From contig NZ_CP007739.1 in the NCBI RefSeq assembly GCF_000724485.1, positions 1,162,843 through 1,226,842 on the forward strand: a DNA stretch of 64,000 bases. The letters are read 5' to 3'. The notes under the pieces were generated by a model. The model was given only the letters and a program-made list of their open reading frames with translations, was not told where the DNA came from and searched no databases. The DNA comes from Bacillus methanolicus MGA3. Its GTDB lineage: Bacteria > Bacillota > Bacilli > Bacillales > Cytobacillaceae. The first letter of the stretch is position 1; every line of letters begins with the position of its first letter. This document shows positions 35,348 to 44,447 of the stretch, in pieces. A program made the position numbers and the translations under genes.

Positions 35348-36934
35348 ATGAATCAATCGTTTCAGAAATATATGACCAAAATAAAAGAATATTGGACTTC
35401 GAGAACAAAAAAGCAAAAGATAACAATTTTAGCAGTTTTTCTTTCTATCGTCATTTTTTCAGCTGCCATTGTGTTTTTTACTACGAGAACGACAATGGTT
35501 CCTTTATACAGCAACTTGTCTCCAGCAGAAACAGGCTCCATTAAGAAAAGCCTTGATGAAAAAGGAATCAAATCAGAAATTACTGATGGAGGTACGACAA
35601 TAAAAGTACCTAAAGAGTATGTAGATCAGTTAAAAGTTGAACTGGCAGCCGAGGGAATTCCTAAGACAGGAAATATCGATTATTCGTTTTTCAGCCAGAA
35701 AGCGGGACTTGGCATGACTGAAAACGAGTTCAACGTATTAAAGCTTGATGCCATGCAAACTGAACTGGCAAATTTGATTAAAGGCATTGACGGAATAAAA
35801 GATGCGAAAGTGATGATTAACCTTCCTGAACCCGGGGTATTTGTGTCCGATAAAGCCGAGGAGGCTTCAGCTTCTATCGTTTTAGAAACAGAACCTGGTT
35901 ATCAGTTTCGAGATGACCAAATAAAAGCACTTTATCATTTGGTTTCAAAAAGTGTTCCTAATCTTCCTACTGATAATATCGTCATTATGAACCAGAATTT
36001 TGAGTATTTTGACTTAAAAAATGAAAATTCTTCACCGACTGCCACATTTGCATCTCAACAGGAGATTAAGAAGCAAATTGAACGTGATGTTCAGCGCCAA
36101 GTTCAAACTATGCTTGGCACTCTTATGGGCAGTGATAAAGTTGTTGTATCTGTAACTGCTGATATCGATTTTACCCAGGAAAAAAGGGAAGAAAATATCG
36201 TTGAGCCGGTAGATAAAGATAATATGGAAGGCATTGCTATCAGTGCTCAAAAAATAAAGGAAACATTTACAGGAAATCCTGATCAGGCAGGCGGCATCGT
36301 TGGTACAGGCAAAAATGATGTGACGAATTATAATGAGGCAACGAAAGGATCAAATGGGAATTATGAAAAAGTTGAAGAAACGGTTAACAATGAGGTAAAC
36401 CGGATTCGGAAAAAAATTACCGAAAGCCCATATAAGATTCGTGATTTAGGGATTCAAGTAATGGTTGAACCACCGGTACCTGACGATCCGTCCTCACTTC
36501 CTCAAGAGCGAGTGGACGATATTAAGAAAATCTTAGGGACAATTGTTCGAACAACAATTGATAAAAATGAGGCAGGAACAAAATTAACGGATCAAATGAT
36601 TGATGATAAAGTGGTTGTTTCTGTTCAGCCATTCAATGGGAAAGTGAAATTTTCCGATCAAAAATCTTCTGTTCTTCCTTGGTGGGCTTATGTAATTGGA
36701 GGAATTTTATTAGCGATCATTGGATTATTAATCTTTCTATTTATTAGAGAGAAGAAAAATCAAAAATTGGAGGAAGAATTCGCTAAAGAAGAGGCAGTAC
36801 AGCCTCACGTACCAGATGTAAATGAAGAACCAGATACTGAAAGCAGTATGAGAAGAAAACAGCTTGAGAAATTGGCAAAAGAAAAACCGGAAGACTTTGC
36901 AAAACTTTTGCGGACATGGATCGCTGAGGATTAG
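35348..36934 (+). CDS. fliF: Flagellar MS-ring protein FliF
   Basis: Forms the membrane MS ring on which switch and rod assemble (528 aa). Two membrane spans: about residues 25-46 near the N-terminus and about 441-464 near the C-terminus. Between them lie ring-building motifs, including GNIDYSFF and a YscJ-like domain with VMINLPEPGVF. The cytoplasmic tail (EKLAKEKPEDFAKLLRTWIAED) is the FliG-binding end. ATG with gggggaataa upstream. Confidence 0.96.
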   Translation: MNQSFQKYMTKIKEYWTSRTKKQKITILAVFLSIVIFSAAIVFFTTRTTMVPLYSNLSPAETGSIKKSLDEKGIKSEITDGGTTIKVPKEYVDQLKVELAAEGIPKTGNIDYSFFSQKAGLGMTENEFNVLKLDAMQTELANLIKGIDGIKDAKVMINLPEPGVFVSDKAEEASASIVLETEPGYQFRDDQIKALYHLVSKSVPNLPTDNIVIMNQNFEYFDLKNENSSPTATFASQQEIKKQIERDVQRQVQTMLGTLMGSDKVVVSVTADIDFTQEKREENIVEPVDKDNMEGIAISAQKIKETFTGNPDQAGGIVGTGKNDVTNYNEATKGSNGNYEKVEETVNNEVNRIRKKITESPYKIRDLGIQVMVEPPVPDDPSSLPQERVDDIKKILGTIVRTTIDKNEAGTKLTDQMIDDKVVVSVQPFNGKVKFSDQKSSVLPWWAYVIGGILLAIIGLLIFLFIREKKNQKLEEEFAKEEAVQPHVPDVNEEPDTESSMRRKQLEKLAKEKPEDFAKLLRTWIAED

Positions 36935-36945
36935 GAGGTGGTTTC

Positions 36946-37962
36946 ATGCCAAGAAAAGAACAAAAGGAATTAACAGGAAAACAGAAAGCAGCCATACTTC
37001 TAATTACTCTCGGCCCCGATGTATCTGCGTCAGTGTATAAGCATTTAACAGAAGAGGAAATCGAAAAGCTAACATTAGAAATATCAGGAGTCAGAAAAGT
37101 TGAACCGCACTCAAAAGAACAAGTTTTAGAAGAGTTTCATAATATAGCGCTCGCACAAGATTATATTTCACAAGGAGGCATTGGCTTTGCCAAGACTGTT
37201 TTGGAAAAAGCACTTGGACCGGAACAGGCGTCTGTCATCATTAACCGTCTTACTTCTTCTCTCCAGGTTAGGCCTTTTGACTTTGCACGAAAGGCCGACC
37301 CGGCACAAATATTGAATTTTATTCAAAATGAACATCCGCAAACCATTGCGTTAATACTGTCATATCTTGATGCAGCCCAAGCAGGACAAATACTGTCTGA
37401 GCTTCCTCAGGAAATGCAGGCTGATGTTGCGAGAAGGATAGCGGAAATGGACAGAACATCTCCTGAAATTATTAATGAAGTGGAGCAGATCCTCGAAAGA
37501 AAACTATCAGCTACGGTTACTCAAGATTATACGCAAACAGGCGGCATTGAAGCAGTGGTGGAAGTTCTTAACGGAGTAGATCGGGCTACAGAACGGACAA
37601 TTTTAGAAGCACTCGAAATTCAAGATCCGGAATTAGCAGAAGAAATCAAGAAAAGAATGTTTGTTTTTGAAGACATTGTTACTCTTGATAATCGTGCAAT
37701 CCAGAGGGTGATCCGAGATTGTGAAAACGAAGATTTAATGCTTGCCTTGAAAGTTTCTAGCGATGAAGTTAGAGAGATCGTTTACAAAAATATGTCCCAG
37801 CGTATGGTTGAAACATTTAAGGAAGAAATGGAACTGATGGGCCCGGTCCGCCTTCGTGATGTAGAAGAGGCTCAATCACGAATTGTCGCAATCATCCGCA
37901 GGCTTGAAGAGGCTGGAGAGATTATTGTTGCCCGTGGCGGAGGGGATGATATCATTGTCTAG
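36946..37962 (+). CDS. fliG: Flagellar motor switch protein FliG
   Basis: Rotor protein that contacts the stator and controls rotation direction (338 aa). N-terminal FliF-binding part, armadillo middle domain with EHPQTIALILSYL (about 126-138), and C-terminal torque domain with VFEDIVTLDNRAIQRVIRD (about 241-259), including the charged residues that face MotA. ATG with taggaggtgg. Its end overlaps fliH by 8 nt. Confidence 0.97.
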   Translation: MPRKEQKELTGKQKAAILLITLGPDVSASVYKHLTEEEIEKLTLEISGVRKVEPHSKEQVLEEFHNIALAQDYISQGGIGFAKTVLEKALGPEQASVIINRLTSSLQVRPFDFARKADPAQILNFIQNEHPQTIALILSYLDAAQAGQILSELPQEMQADVARRIAEMDRTSPEIINEVEQILERKLSATVTQDYTQTGGIEAVVEVLNGVDRATERTILEALEIQDPELAEEIKKRMFVFEDIVTLDNRAIQRVIRDCENEDLMLALKVSSDEVREIVYKNMSQRMVETFKEEMELMGPVRLRDVEEAQSRIVAIIRRLEEAGEIIVARGGGDDIIV

Positions 37963-38719
37963 ATTAATCAAATCCTACTGGGCAAACCAGGCAAAAGAAG
38001 GCAATAAAGTGATTTCGATTAAGGTATTGCGCCAGGTTGGTTTTGATAATGAAAAACAAGCAATGATTTCTTCAGATTCTGAGAGAAACAGCTTATTAGA
38101 GCAGGCGTACAAAGATGCAGAACAGATTGTTTCACAGGCAAACGACCACGCAAAAATGATCAGAAGGCAGATTGAAAATGAAAGGCATGCCTGGGAGCAA
38201 GAAAAAGAAGTTCTGACAGAACAAGCGAAACATGAAGGGTATCAAGCTGGTTTTGATGAAGGAAGGCAAAAAGGATTTCAAGAATACAAGGAATCGATCG
38301 AGTTAGCCAGGAAAGTGATTGATTCTGCTAAAAAAGATTACAGATTGATTCTGGAGTCATCAGATAAGGCAATATTGGATTTAGCACTTAAAGTATCTGA
38401 AAAAATACTTGGAAAGACCATAGACGGAAACGAAGAGGAATTTCTTCACCTCGTAAAAAGGGCATTAAAAGAAGCGAGAGAATATCGGGAAATCGAGCTG
38501 CATGTACATCCAATCCATTATGGATTTTTGCTGTCGCAAAAGGAAGAGTTATTATCGATTTTTCCAAGAGAAACAAATTTTTATATTTATCCAAATGAAG
38601 ATTTATCGAAAACAAGCTGCATTATCGAATCAGCGAACGGACGAATTGATGCAAGCATCGATAGCCAACTGGAACAAGTGAAAAAAAAGCTTTTTGAGTT
38701 GTTGGAGAGTGAAGAATGA
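37955..38719 (+). CDS. fliH: Flagellar export ATPase regulator FliH
   Basis: Stator-like subunit that holds the FliI ATPase at the C-ring (254 aa with the TTG start). The TTG at 37955 overlaps the fliG end by 8 nt and has ggagggg 9-11 nt upstream; it gives LSRLIKSYWA as N-terminus. ATG 37946 is an alternative but sits too close to that Shine-Dalgarno. Residues about 45-130 form a charged coiled coil rich in E/K/Q; glycine-spaced YQAGFDEGRQKGFQEY is typical. The C-terminal domain is V-ATPase E-like. Confidence 0.9.
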   Translation: MSRLIKSYWANQAKEGNKVISIKVLRQVGFDNEKQAMISSDSERNSLLEQAYKDAEQIVSQANDHAKMIRRQIENERHAWEQEKEVLTEQAKHEGYQAGFDEGRQKGFQEYKESIELARKVIDSAKKDYRLILESSDKAILDLALKVSEKILGKTIDGNEEEFLHLVKRALKEAREYREIELHVHPIHYGFLLSQKEELLSIFPRETNFYIYPNEDLSKTSCIIESANGRIDASIDSQLEQVKKKLFELLESEE

Positions 38720-40035
38720 TGAAGATTGCCGGCTTAATAAAGCAAATTGACAAAATTGATACCTTTAAAAGGTATGGAAGAGTGAAAAGGGTGATTGGGT
38801 TAATGATCGAATCCCAAGGCCCGCAAAGCTCTATTGGCGAGGTTTGCTATATTTATGTCGGCAATCACAAAAAGAGGAAAATATTAGCTGAAGTTGTTGG
38901 TTTTAAAGAAGAAAATGTTATTTTAATGCCTTATACAACTGTCAATGATATTTCGGCAGGATGTCTTGTAGAAGCAACCTTTAAGCCGCTTGAAGTAAAG
39001 GTTGGACCCGCCTTAGTTGGCAAGGTGATTGATTCTTTAGGCCAGCCGCTTGATGGATCTCTCCTTCCTAAAGGACTAACAGCTGTCCCGACTGAACAGG
39101 CTCCACCCAATCCAATGAGCCGTCCGCCTATCTCTGAACCGATTGAAGTTGGTGTTCGGCTGATCGACGCCCTTTTAACTGTTGGAAATGGGCAGCGTGT
39201 CGGAATATTTGCAGGGAGCGGTGTTGGAAAGAGTACTCTGCTTGGAATGATTGCCCGTAATACAACTGCTGATATAAACGTGATCGGCCTTATCGGGGAA
39301 CGTGGGCGTGAAGTAAGAGAATTTATCGAACGCGATCTTGGGCCAGAGGGGCTAAAACGGTCCATTGTGGTCGTTGCAACTTCAGACCAGCCTGCATTGA
39401 TGCGGATTAAGGGGGCTTATACTGCCACAGCAATTGCTGAATATTTCAGGGATAAAGGACTAAATGTCATGCTCATGATGGATTCGGTAACAAGAGTTGC
39501 CATGGCTCAAAGAGAAGTTGGGCTTGCAATAGGCGAGCCGCCAACGACAAAAGGTTATACCCCGTCAGTTTTTGCTGTTTTGCCAAAGCTGCTTGAACGG
39601 ACAGGAACAAATGAGAATGGTTCAATTACTTCATTTTATACTGTTCTAGTTGATGGAGATGACATGAACGAGCCAATCGCAGATACCGTTCGCGGGATTT
39701 TGGATGGCCATTTTGTTTTAGACAGAAATCTTGCGAATAAAGGCCAATACCCTGCCGTCAATGTATTAAAGAGTATAAGCAGGGTTATGAATCATATTGT
39801 AGCTGAAGGCCATATTAGGGCCGCTGAAAGGCTTCGGGAAATATTAAGCACCTACATAAATTCAGAAGATTTAATTAATATCGGTGCATATAAACGAGGA
39901 TCATCGAAGGAAATAGATGAAGCGATTTATTTATATCCTAAGATTTTAACGTTTCTAAAACAAGCAACGCATGAAAAAGTAACCATGCACGAAAGTATCG
40001 AGGCTTTATTCCAATTAATTCAAGAGGGTGAATAA
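38716..40035 (+). CDS. fliI: Flagellar export ATPase FliI
   Basis: F1-beta-like ATPase energising flagellar export (439 aa). Walker A GIFAGSGVGKSTLLGM near residue 162-177, GERGREVREFIERDLG near 195, Walker B LMMDSVTRVAMAQREVG near 255, and the export-ATPase signature PPTTKGYTPSVF. Start ATG overlaps the fliH stop by 4 nt. FliH and FliJ, its partners, flank it. Confidence 0.97.
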   Translation: MMKIAGLIKQIDKIDTFKRYGRVKRVIGLMIESQGPQSSIGEVCYIYVGNHKKRKILAEVVGFKEENVILMPYTTVNDISAGCLVEATFKPLEVKVGPALVGKVIDSLGQPLDGSLLPKGLTAVPTEQAPPNPMSRPPISEPIEVGVRLIDALLTVGNGQRVGIFAGSGVGKSTLLGMIARNTTADINVIGLIGERGREVREFIERDLGPEGLKRSIVVVATSDQPALMRIKGAYTATAIAEYFRDKGLNVMLMMDSVTRVAMAQREVGLAIGEPPTTKGYTPSVFAVLPKLLERTGTNENGSITSFYTVLVDGDDMNEPIADTVRGILDGHFVLDRNLANKGQYPAVNVLKSISRVMNHIVAEGHIRAAERLREILSTYINSEDLINIGAYKRGSSKEIDEAIYLYPKILTFLKQATHEKVTMHESIEALFQLIQEGE

Positions 40036-40040
40036 ATTTC

Positions 40041-40484
40041 ATGCGGTACCATTATAAGTTTGAAAAGATTTTATCTCTGAAAGAAAGAGAAAAAGATGAA
40101 GCTTTAAATATTTATCAGGAATCTGTAAAAAAGTTTGAAGAAGCGGCAGAAAAACTGTATGAACTTCTGAAAAAGAAAGAAGATTTAGAAGCCTATCAAT
40201 CTTCACGGCTTGTAAGCGGCCTTTCCGTTCAAGAAATAAGGCATCATCAGCAGTTTATAAGCAATTTAGAAAAAAGCATTGAATATTATCAAAAAATGGT
40301 CATGAATGCGAGAAATCGAATGTACTTTTTTCAAGAAAAACTGTTGGAAAAAAATATTGAAGTGAAAAAGTTTGAAAAAATAAAAGAAAAAGACTTCCTT
40401 CAGTATCATGAGGAAGAAAAAATTTCAGAGGGCAAACAAATGGATGATATCTCGATCCAGCAATTTTTAAATCGGGAAAATTAG
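40041..40484 (+). CDS. fliJ: Flagellar export chaperone FliJ
   Basis: Coiled-coil stalk-like subunit of the export ATPase (147 aa), analogous to F1 gamma. Almost entirely helical with heptads: FEKILSLKEREKDEAL near the start is typical, and the C-terminal half is K/E-rich. ATG 5 nt after fliI, with gagggtgaa. Recognised by position and coiled-coil pattern; sequence conservation in this family is low. Confidence 0.9.
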   Translation: MRYHYKFEKILSLKEREKDEALNIYQESVKKFEEAAEKLYELLKKKEDLEAYQSSRLVSGLSVQEIRHHQQFISNLEKSIEYYQKMVMNARNRMYFFQEKLLEKNIEVKKFEKIKEKDFLQYHEEEKISEGKQMDDISIQQFLNREN

Positions 40485-40492
40485 GTGGTTTC

Positions 40493-41107
40493 ATGGAAAA
40501 AATACTAGAAGAAAAAGAAGAAAAAAAAATTGGCCGTTTGCAGTGGATCCTTTATGTCGCAGTGATTCCAATGCTATTTGCACTGGTCGTTGCCCTCATT
40601 GTCATGACGATTGCCGGAATAAATGTGTTTGATGCAGCAAAAGATTATGGCAAAAAAATACCAGTTGTTTCATCTATTTTTAAAGATGAAAATTCGAAAT
40701 CCATAACAGAAATCGAACAATCGATGGTTGAGTTGGAAGGGGAAATAAAAGATAAGGAAGCAAAAATCAGCCAGCTTGAGTCACAAATGCAAAACAAGGA
40801 TCTAGAGATTGAAAGATTAAAGCTTGAAAAAAAGCGGCTTGAAAGTCAAATAGACGAATTAGCGGCCATTCAGGAAGAAAACAAACGAGCAATGAAAGAC
40901 ATCGTACACACATATGAAACAATGTCAGCCAAAAAGGCTGCACCAATTATTACGAAAATGAAGAACGAAGAAGCATTAAAAATATTAGCAAATATTAAAG
41001 CGGATACGCTTGCAAGTATCATGGAAAACATGCCTCCTGAAGACGCAGCAAAATTTACGGAACTTTTAACGAACGAAAAAGAAAATTTATCAAAAAATCA
41101 AGAATAA
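40493..41107 (+). CDS. ylxF: YlxF, MotE/MgtE-N-like flagellar operon protein
   Basis: 204 aa protein with one membrane span (about residues 17-37, VAVIPMLFALVVALIVMTI), an extracytoplasmic coiled coil (about 70-130, IEQSMVELEGEIKDKEAKIS type heptads), and a C-terminal MgtE-N/MotE-type motif KNEEALKILANIKADTLASIM...MPPEDAAKFTELL. Such proteins support motor assembly or stator function in other bacteria; in Bacillus the role is not established to my knowledge. ATG with aggtggtttc, between fliJ and fliK. Confidence 0.88.
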   Translation: MEKILEEKEEKKIGRLQWILYVAVIPMLFALVVALIVMTIAGINVFDAAKDYGKKIPVVSSIFKDENSKSITEIEQSMVELEGEIKDKEAKISQLESQMQNKDLEIERLKLEKKRLESQIDELAAIQEENKRAMKDIVHTYETMSAKKAAPIITKMKNEEALKILANIKADTLASIMENMPPEDAAKFTELLTNEKENLSKNQE

Positions 41108-41137
41108 TGATTCCTTGCTTTGAAAGGGGGTGATGTC

Positions 41138-42406
41138 GTGGTAATCGGAGGATTAGGATTTGCTCATGCGGTTATGAAAAGTCCTAAGCAATCGCCGGTG
41201 GAAAAAAGCATTGGAAGCTTTGCAGGTGTTCTTGCCTCATTCAAAAAAGACTTGTCCGCTGAAAATGAAATGGTGAAAGAAACGGAAACAAGGCTTTCAT
41301 CAGAGGAATTATCCGAGCTCATTGATTTTCTTAATACCACGGATTTGGCTCAGTTAGAGGGCGGATTGGATTTAATGGAACAAGTTCAATCAAGAGCCGG
41401 TGAAAATCTACTCGAATTTATACTCGGTTTTTTGGGAATGGATGATAAAAAATGGAGCTCACTCGTCGATCGGATCCGCTCATTCGTTTCACATGCTGAA
41501 GGAAAACACAATGCAATTAAAACAACGTTTTCTGACCAAGATGATAAATTGTTAGATTCTTACCAAATTGTACCTTTATTTTCAATGGCTGTTTCCATTC
41601 TTTCAACAGCTGACCAACCAGTAACGAAAGATATGTTAGATATTGTTAAAGCGGCAAAAATTTATGATTTGTTGTCCGAATATCATGACCCTTTTAATGG
41701 AAAGCACGATTTGAACCTTCTTTTCAAGCTAGTGGCAGATAAACTTGAATCGATTCCATACGTTCATCAACAAAATGGTACAAAAATGGAGTATCTCCGG
41801 AAGATTTTTACGGGGCTTGCAACAGAATTAAATAACAACAAAATGAGCGGAGCAGAACAAACTCCTGAAGTCCGGGGCAATTCTATTAAACAAGGCGGAA
41901 TTTTTGGAACAGTTTTTTCGCCGAATCAAATGTCTAAAGCTGAGCAGCTTGTATTGATGCTCGACAAAATGGGAAAGCCTGCATCGCCAGAGCAATTCAT
42001 TCAGCAATTTGAATCCATTTTAGCGAAAAGCCAGTTTATGAAAAACGGCGGAACGCAAAAACTTTTTCTGAAACTTTACCCAGAACACTTAGGGTCGGTA
42101 AGAGTCGAATTAATTCTAAAAGATCAATCAATTGTCGCTCGAATATTGACAACTACCGGAACAGCAAAAGAGGCCTTAGAATCGCAATTGCAAGGATTAA
42201 AACAAGCGTTCAGCTCGCAAAACATTCAAGTTGATCGGATTGAAATTTCCCAGCAGATGACCCAGCAAGAACGATTTTTACATCGTGACCCTCATCAGCA
42301 AGGTCAAGAAAGGCATCAAGAAAAAAATCAGCAAGATAAAGAACACGAAAAGGCAGAAGAGACTGCTCGATCGTTTGAACAAGTACTTCTCGATACAGAA
42401 GTTTAG
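41138..42406 (+). CDS. fliK: Flagellar hook-length control protein FliK
   Basis: Exported ruler that measures the hook and switches export specificity through FlhB (422 aa). The C-terminal Flg_hook domain (about residues 305-375) contains LFLKLYPEHLGSVRVELIL and LKQAFSSQNIQVDRIEIS. The N-terminal part is poorly conserved and the extreme C-terminus is Q/H/E/K rich. GTG 41138 is chosen because a strong aaagggggtga lies just upstream; the TTG at 41120 is inside that signal. Confidence 0.88.
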   Translation: MVIGGLGFAHAVMKSPKQSPVEKSIGSFAGVLASFKKDLSAENEMVKETETRLSSEELSELIDFLNTTDLAQLEGGLDLMEQVQSRAGENLLEFILGFLGMDDKKWSSLVDRIRSFVSHAEGKHNAIKTTFSDQDDKLLDSYQIVPLFSMAVSILSTADQPVTKDMLDIVKAAKIYDLLSEYHDPFNGKHDLNLLFKLVADKLESIPYVHQQNGTKMEYLRKIFTGLATELNNNKMSGAEQTPEVRGNSIKQGGIFGTVFSPNQMSKAEQLVLMLDKMGKPASPEQFIQQFESILAKSQFMKNGGTQKLFLKLYPEHLGSVRVELILKDQSIVARILTTTGTAKEALESQLQGLKQAFSSQNIQVDRIEISQQMTQQERFLHRDPHQQGQERHQEKNQQDKEHEKAEETARSFEQVLLDTEV

Positions 42407-42415
42407 GTGAAAACA

Positions 42416-42841
42416 ATGACAAATACAATTGATACTTCATTAATGCTGTCAAATAATCAGCAAAATACACGTAAAACTGGTACTAACATTTTAGGAAAAG
42501 ATGATTTTTTGAAGATTCTCATCACCCAGCTTCAAAATCAGGATCCGTTAAATCCGATGCAGGATAAAGATTTTATTGCCCAAATGGCCCAATTCAGCAC
42601 GCTTGAACAAATGACAAACATAGAGAAATCGCTCGAAAATTTCTTGAAGTCCCAAGAACAAAACTATATGCTTCAAGCCAGCATGCTGATTGGGAAAACC
42701 GTCACCTTTTTAGATTCAAATAATGAGGAAAAAACAGCAGTTGTTAAATCCGTTTCCTTCAAAGATGGGAAAACATTATTTCAGCTTAATAACAACGAAA
42801 ATTCCAGCATTGCTTCTTCTCAAATTATAAAAATTGAATAA
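42416..42841 (+). CDS. flgD: Flagellar hook cap FlgD (YlxG)
   Basis: Hook scaffolding protein (141 aa) that caps the growing hook. The N-terminal signature LGKDDFLKILITQLQNQDPLNPMQDKDFIAQMAQFSTLEQM (landmarks DFLKILITQLQNQDP and AQFSTLEQM) is clear. It is the short Bacillus form without the large C-terminal tudor/FnIII domains of enterics. ATG 42416 has ttaggtga upstream, directly after fliK. Confidence 0.94.
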   Translation: MTNTIDTSLMLSNNQQNTRKTGTNILGKDDFLKILITQLQNQDPLNPMQDKDFIAQMAQFSTLEQMTNIEKSLENFLKSQEQNYMLQASMLIGKTVTFLDSNNEEKTAVVKSVSFKDGKTLFQLNNNENSSIASSQIIKIE

Positions 42842-42911
42842 GCAAAGGAATCTTGCTGGATGGCCAAACAGCCGTTCGTCAATCATACATTATCGAAAGG
42901 AGTAGCTGATT

Positions 42912-43709
42912 ATGCTGCGTTCAATGTACTCCGGAATCAGCGGAATGAAAAACTTCCAAACAAAATTAGATGTCATTGGCAACAACATCGCCAACGTAAA
43001 TACATATGGTTACAAAAAAGGCCGTGTGACGTTTAAGGATATGGTTAGTCAAACCATTTCAGGCGCAAGCGCCCCTAACGGTACTTCAATGGGTGGAACG
43101 AACCCGAAGCAAGTCGGTTTAGGTTCACAGCTTTCAACTATCGATACAATTGATACACAAGGAAGTTTGCAGACGACAGGAAGAGTGTTGGATTTAGGAA
43201 TTCAAGGAGACGGCTATTTTCAAGTTCAAAAAGATGGAACGACTTATTATACAAGAGCCGGAAATTTTTATTTCGATAAAGACGGAAACTTAGTTACAGG
43301 CTCCGGAGAATTTGTTCTTGATACTAACAATAAAAAGATTACTATCCCTATCAACGACGTGGAAAGCTTAAGCATAGGACAAGATGGAGTAATTTCATAT
43401 GTCGAAGGCGGTACATTAAAAACAGGACCGCAAATTGCGGTTGTCCGCTTCAAAAATAACGGGGGATTAGAAAAGGTTGGAAATAATTTATACAAAAGCA
43501 CGACGAACTCTGGAGATCCTTCGCAAACAAAAACCCCGGGTTCGAGCGGAGCCGGCACAATCGTTTCCGGCACTTTAGAAATGTCCAATGTCGATCTTTC
43601 TGAGGAGTTCACGGAAATGATTACTGCTCAGCGCGGTTTCCAGGCAAATACTCGAATCATTACAACATCTGATGAGATTTTGCAAGAACTTGTAAACTTG
43701 AAACGCTGA
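42912..43709 (+). CDS. flgE: Flagellar hook protein FlgE (formerly FlgG)
   Basis: Hook subunit (265 aa, equal to the short Bacillus form). N-terminus MLRSMYSGISGMKNFQTKLD followed by VIGNNIANVNTYGYKKGRVTF; central beta domain; C-terminus LEMSNVDLSEEFTEMITAQRGFQAN then DEILQELVNLKR. N- and C-terminal helices form the hook core. ATG with gaaaggagtag Shine-Dalgarno, 70 nt after flgD. Confidence 0.95.
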   Translation: MLRSMYSGISGMKNFQTKLDVIGNNIANVNTYGYKKGRVTFKDMVSQTISGASAPNGTSMGGTNPKQVGLGSQLSTIDTIDTQGSLQTTGRVLDLGIQGDGYFQVQKDGTTYYTRAGNFYFDKDGNLVTGSGEFVLDTNNKKITIPINDVESLSIGQDGVISYVEGGTLKTGPQIAVVRFKNNGGLEKVGNNLYKSTTNSGDPSQTKTPGSSGAGTIVSGTLEMSNVDLSEEFTEMITAQRGFQANTRIITTSDEILQELVNLKR

Positions 43710-43713
43710 TAAT

Positions 43714-43763
43714 AAGGAGGGAAAGGGCCTGTAGGGGACAAGCCTTAGGCCCTGATACATACA
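43714..43763 (+). promoter_or_regulatory. Stranded Shine-Dalgarno plus hairpin before swrD
   Basis: aaggagg (43714-43720) has no start codon within normal range. It is followed by a hairpin with arms agggcct (43724-43730) and aggccct (43747-43753), extended inside by a G-U pair and agg/cct. Ten nt later comes the TTG of swrD, which otherwise has no Shine-Dalgarno. Folding would shorten the effective spacing from 43 to about 13 nt, so the hairpin may be part of the swrD ribosome binding site. Confidence 0.6.
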
Positions 43764-43982
43764 TTGATTAAGGTGACAAGACTGAATGGAAAACCTTTTC
43801 TCATTAATGCCATATACATAGAAACGGTAGAATCGTTTCCTGATACGACCATTACACTGACAAACGGCCGCAAATATGTCGTGAAGGAGACAGAAGACCG
43901 CGTCTTGGAATTGGTTGCGAAATTCTATCAATCTGTCAACCTTCTTGGACAACCGTTGGAGGAAATTGAGGATGAAGAATAA
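43764..43982 (+). CDS. swrD: Swarming motility protein SwrD (YlzI, FlbD family)
   Basis: 72 aa FlbD-family protein; in B. subtilis it raises flagellar motor power for swarming. The sequence MIKVTRLNGKPFLINAIYIETVESFPDTTITLTNG (landmarks TRLNGKPF, IYIETVE, PDTTITLTNG) is typical. TTG start, inferred from homologue N-terminus; no Shine-Dalgarno lies directly upstream (see the hairpin feature). Its end overlaps fliL by 11 nt. Confidence 0.85.
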   Translation: MIKVTRLNGKPFLINAIYIETVESFPDTTITLTNGRKYVVKETEDRVLELVAKFYQSVNLLGQPLEEIEDEE

Positions 43983-44400
43983 TAAGCTATTAAAAATTAT
44001 GTTCATCTTGCTGGTTGCTATCACCCTTGCAGGGGCTGCTGCGGTTGTGGCCGTATTGAAATTTACAGGCGACAAAGAACATAAAGAGCCGACAATTGAT
44101 GAAGTGCTTGCTGTGTCAGTTGATGTGAAGGATATTGTTACGAATCTTGCCAGCGATGACTTTATTAGAATTTCATTTAAAATGCAAACAGATAGTAAAG
44201 ATGCAAAAGAAGAATTAGAGAAACGTGATTTTCAAGTGAGAAATATCATTATTCAAGAATTATCCGAGAAAAAAGCGGAAGATCTTCGAGGAAAAGAAGG
44301 AAAACAAAAACTAGAAGAGGACTTAAAAGAAAAAATTAACAGCCTGATGCAGGAAGGAAAGGTTGTTAGGGTATATATCACCGAATCTCTCCTCCAATAA
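43972..44400 (+). CDS. fliL: Flagellar basal body protein FliL
   Basis: Single-pass membrane protein (142 aa) that sits next to the stators and affects motor output. Membrane span about residues 5-28 (LLKIMFILLVAITLAGAAAV). The periplasmic-side domain contains DDFIRISFKMQTDS and ends KVVRVYITESLLQ, the family C-terminus. ATG 43972 overlaps swrD and has ggaggaaattgagg upstream; the longer frame from 43915 is rejected. Confidence 0.92.
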   Translation: MKNNKLLKIMFILLVAITLAGAAAVVAVLKFTGDKEHKEPTIDEVLAVSVDVKDIVTNLASDDFIRISFKMQTDSKDAKEELEKRDFQVRNIIIQELSEKKAEDLRGKEGKQKLEEDLKEKINSLMQEGKVVRVYITESLLQ

Positions 44401-44447
44401 AAAGATATGAGAAGGAATGAATCAACAAATAATGGAGGTGAGATGAC

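Noticed and set aside
43575..44075. 166-codon minus-strand frame over flgE-swrD-fliL
   Set aside because: Covers parts of three clear plus-strand genes; no start signal or recognisable family.
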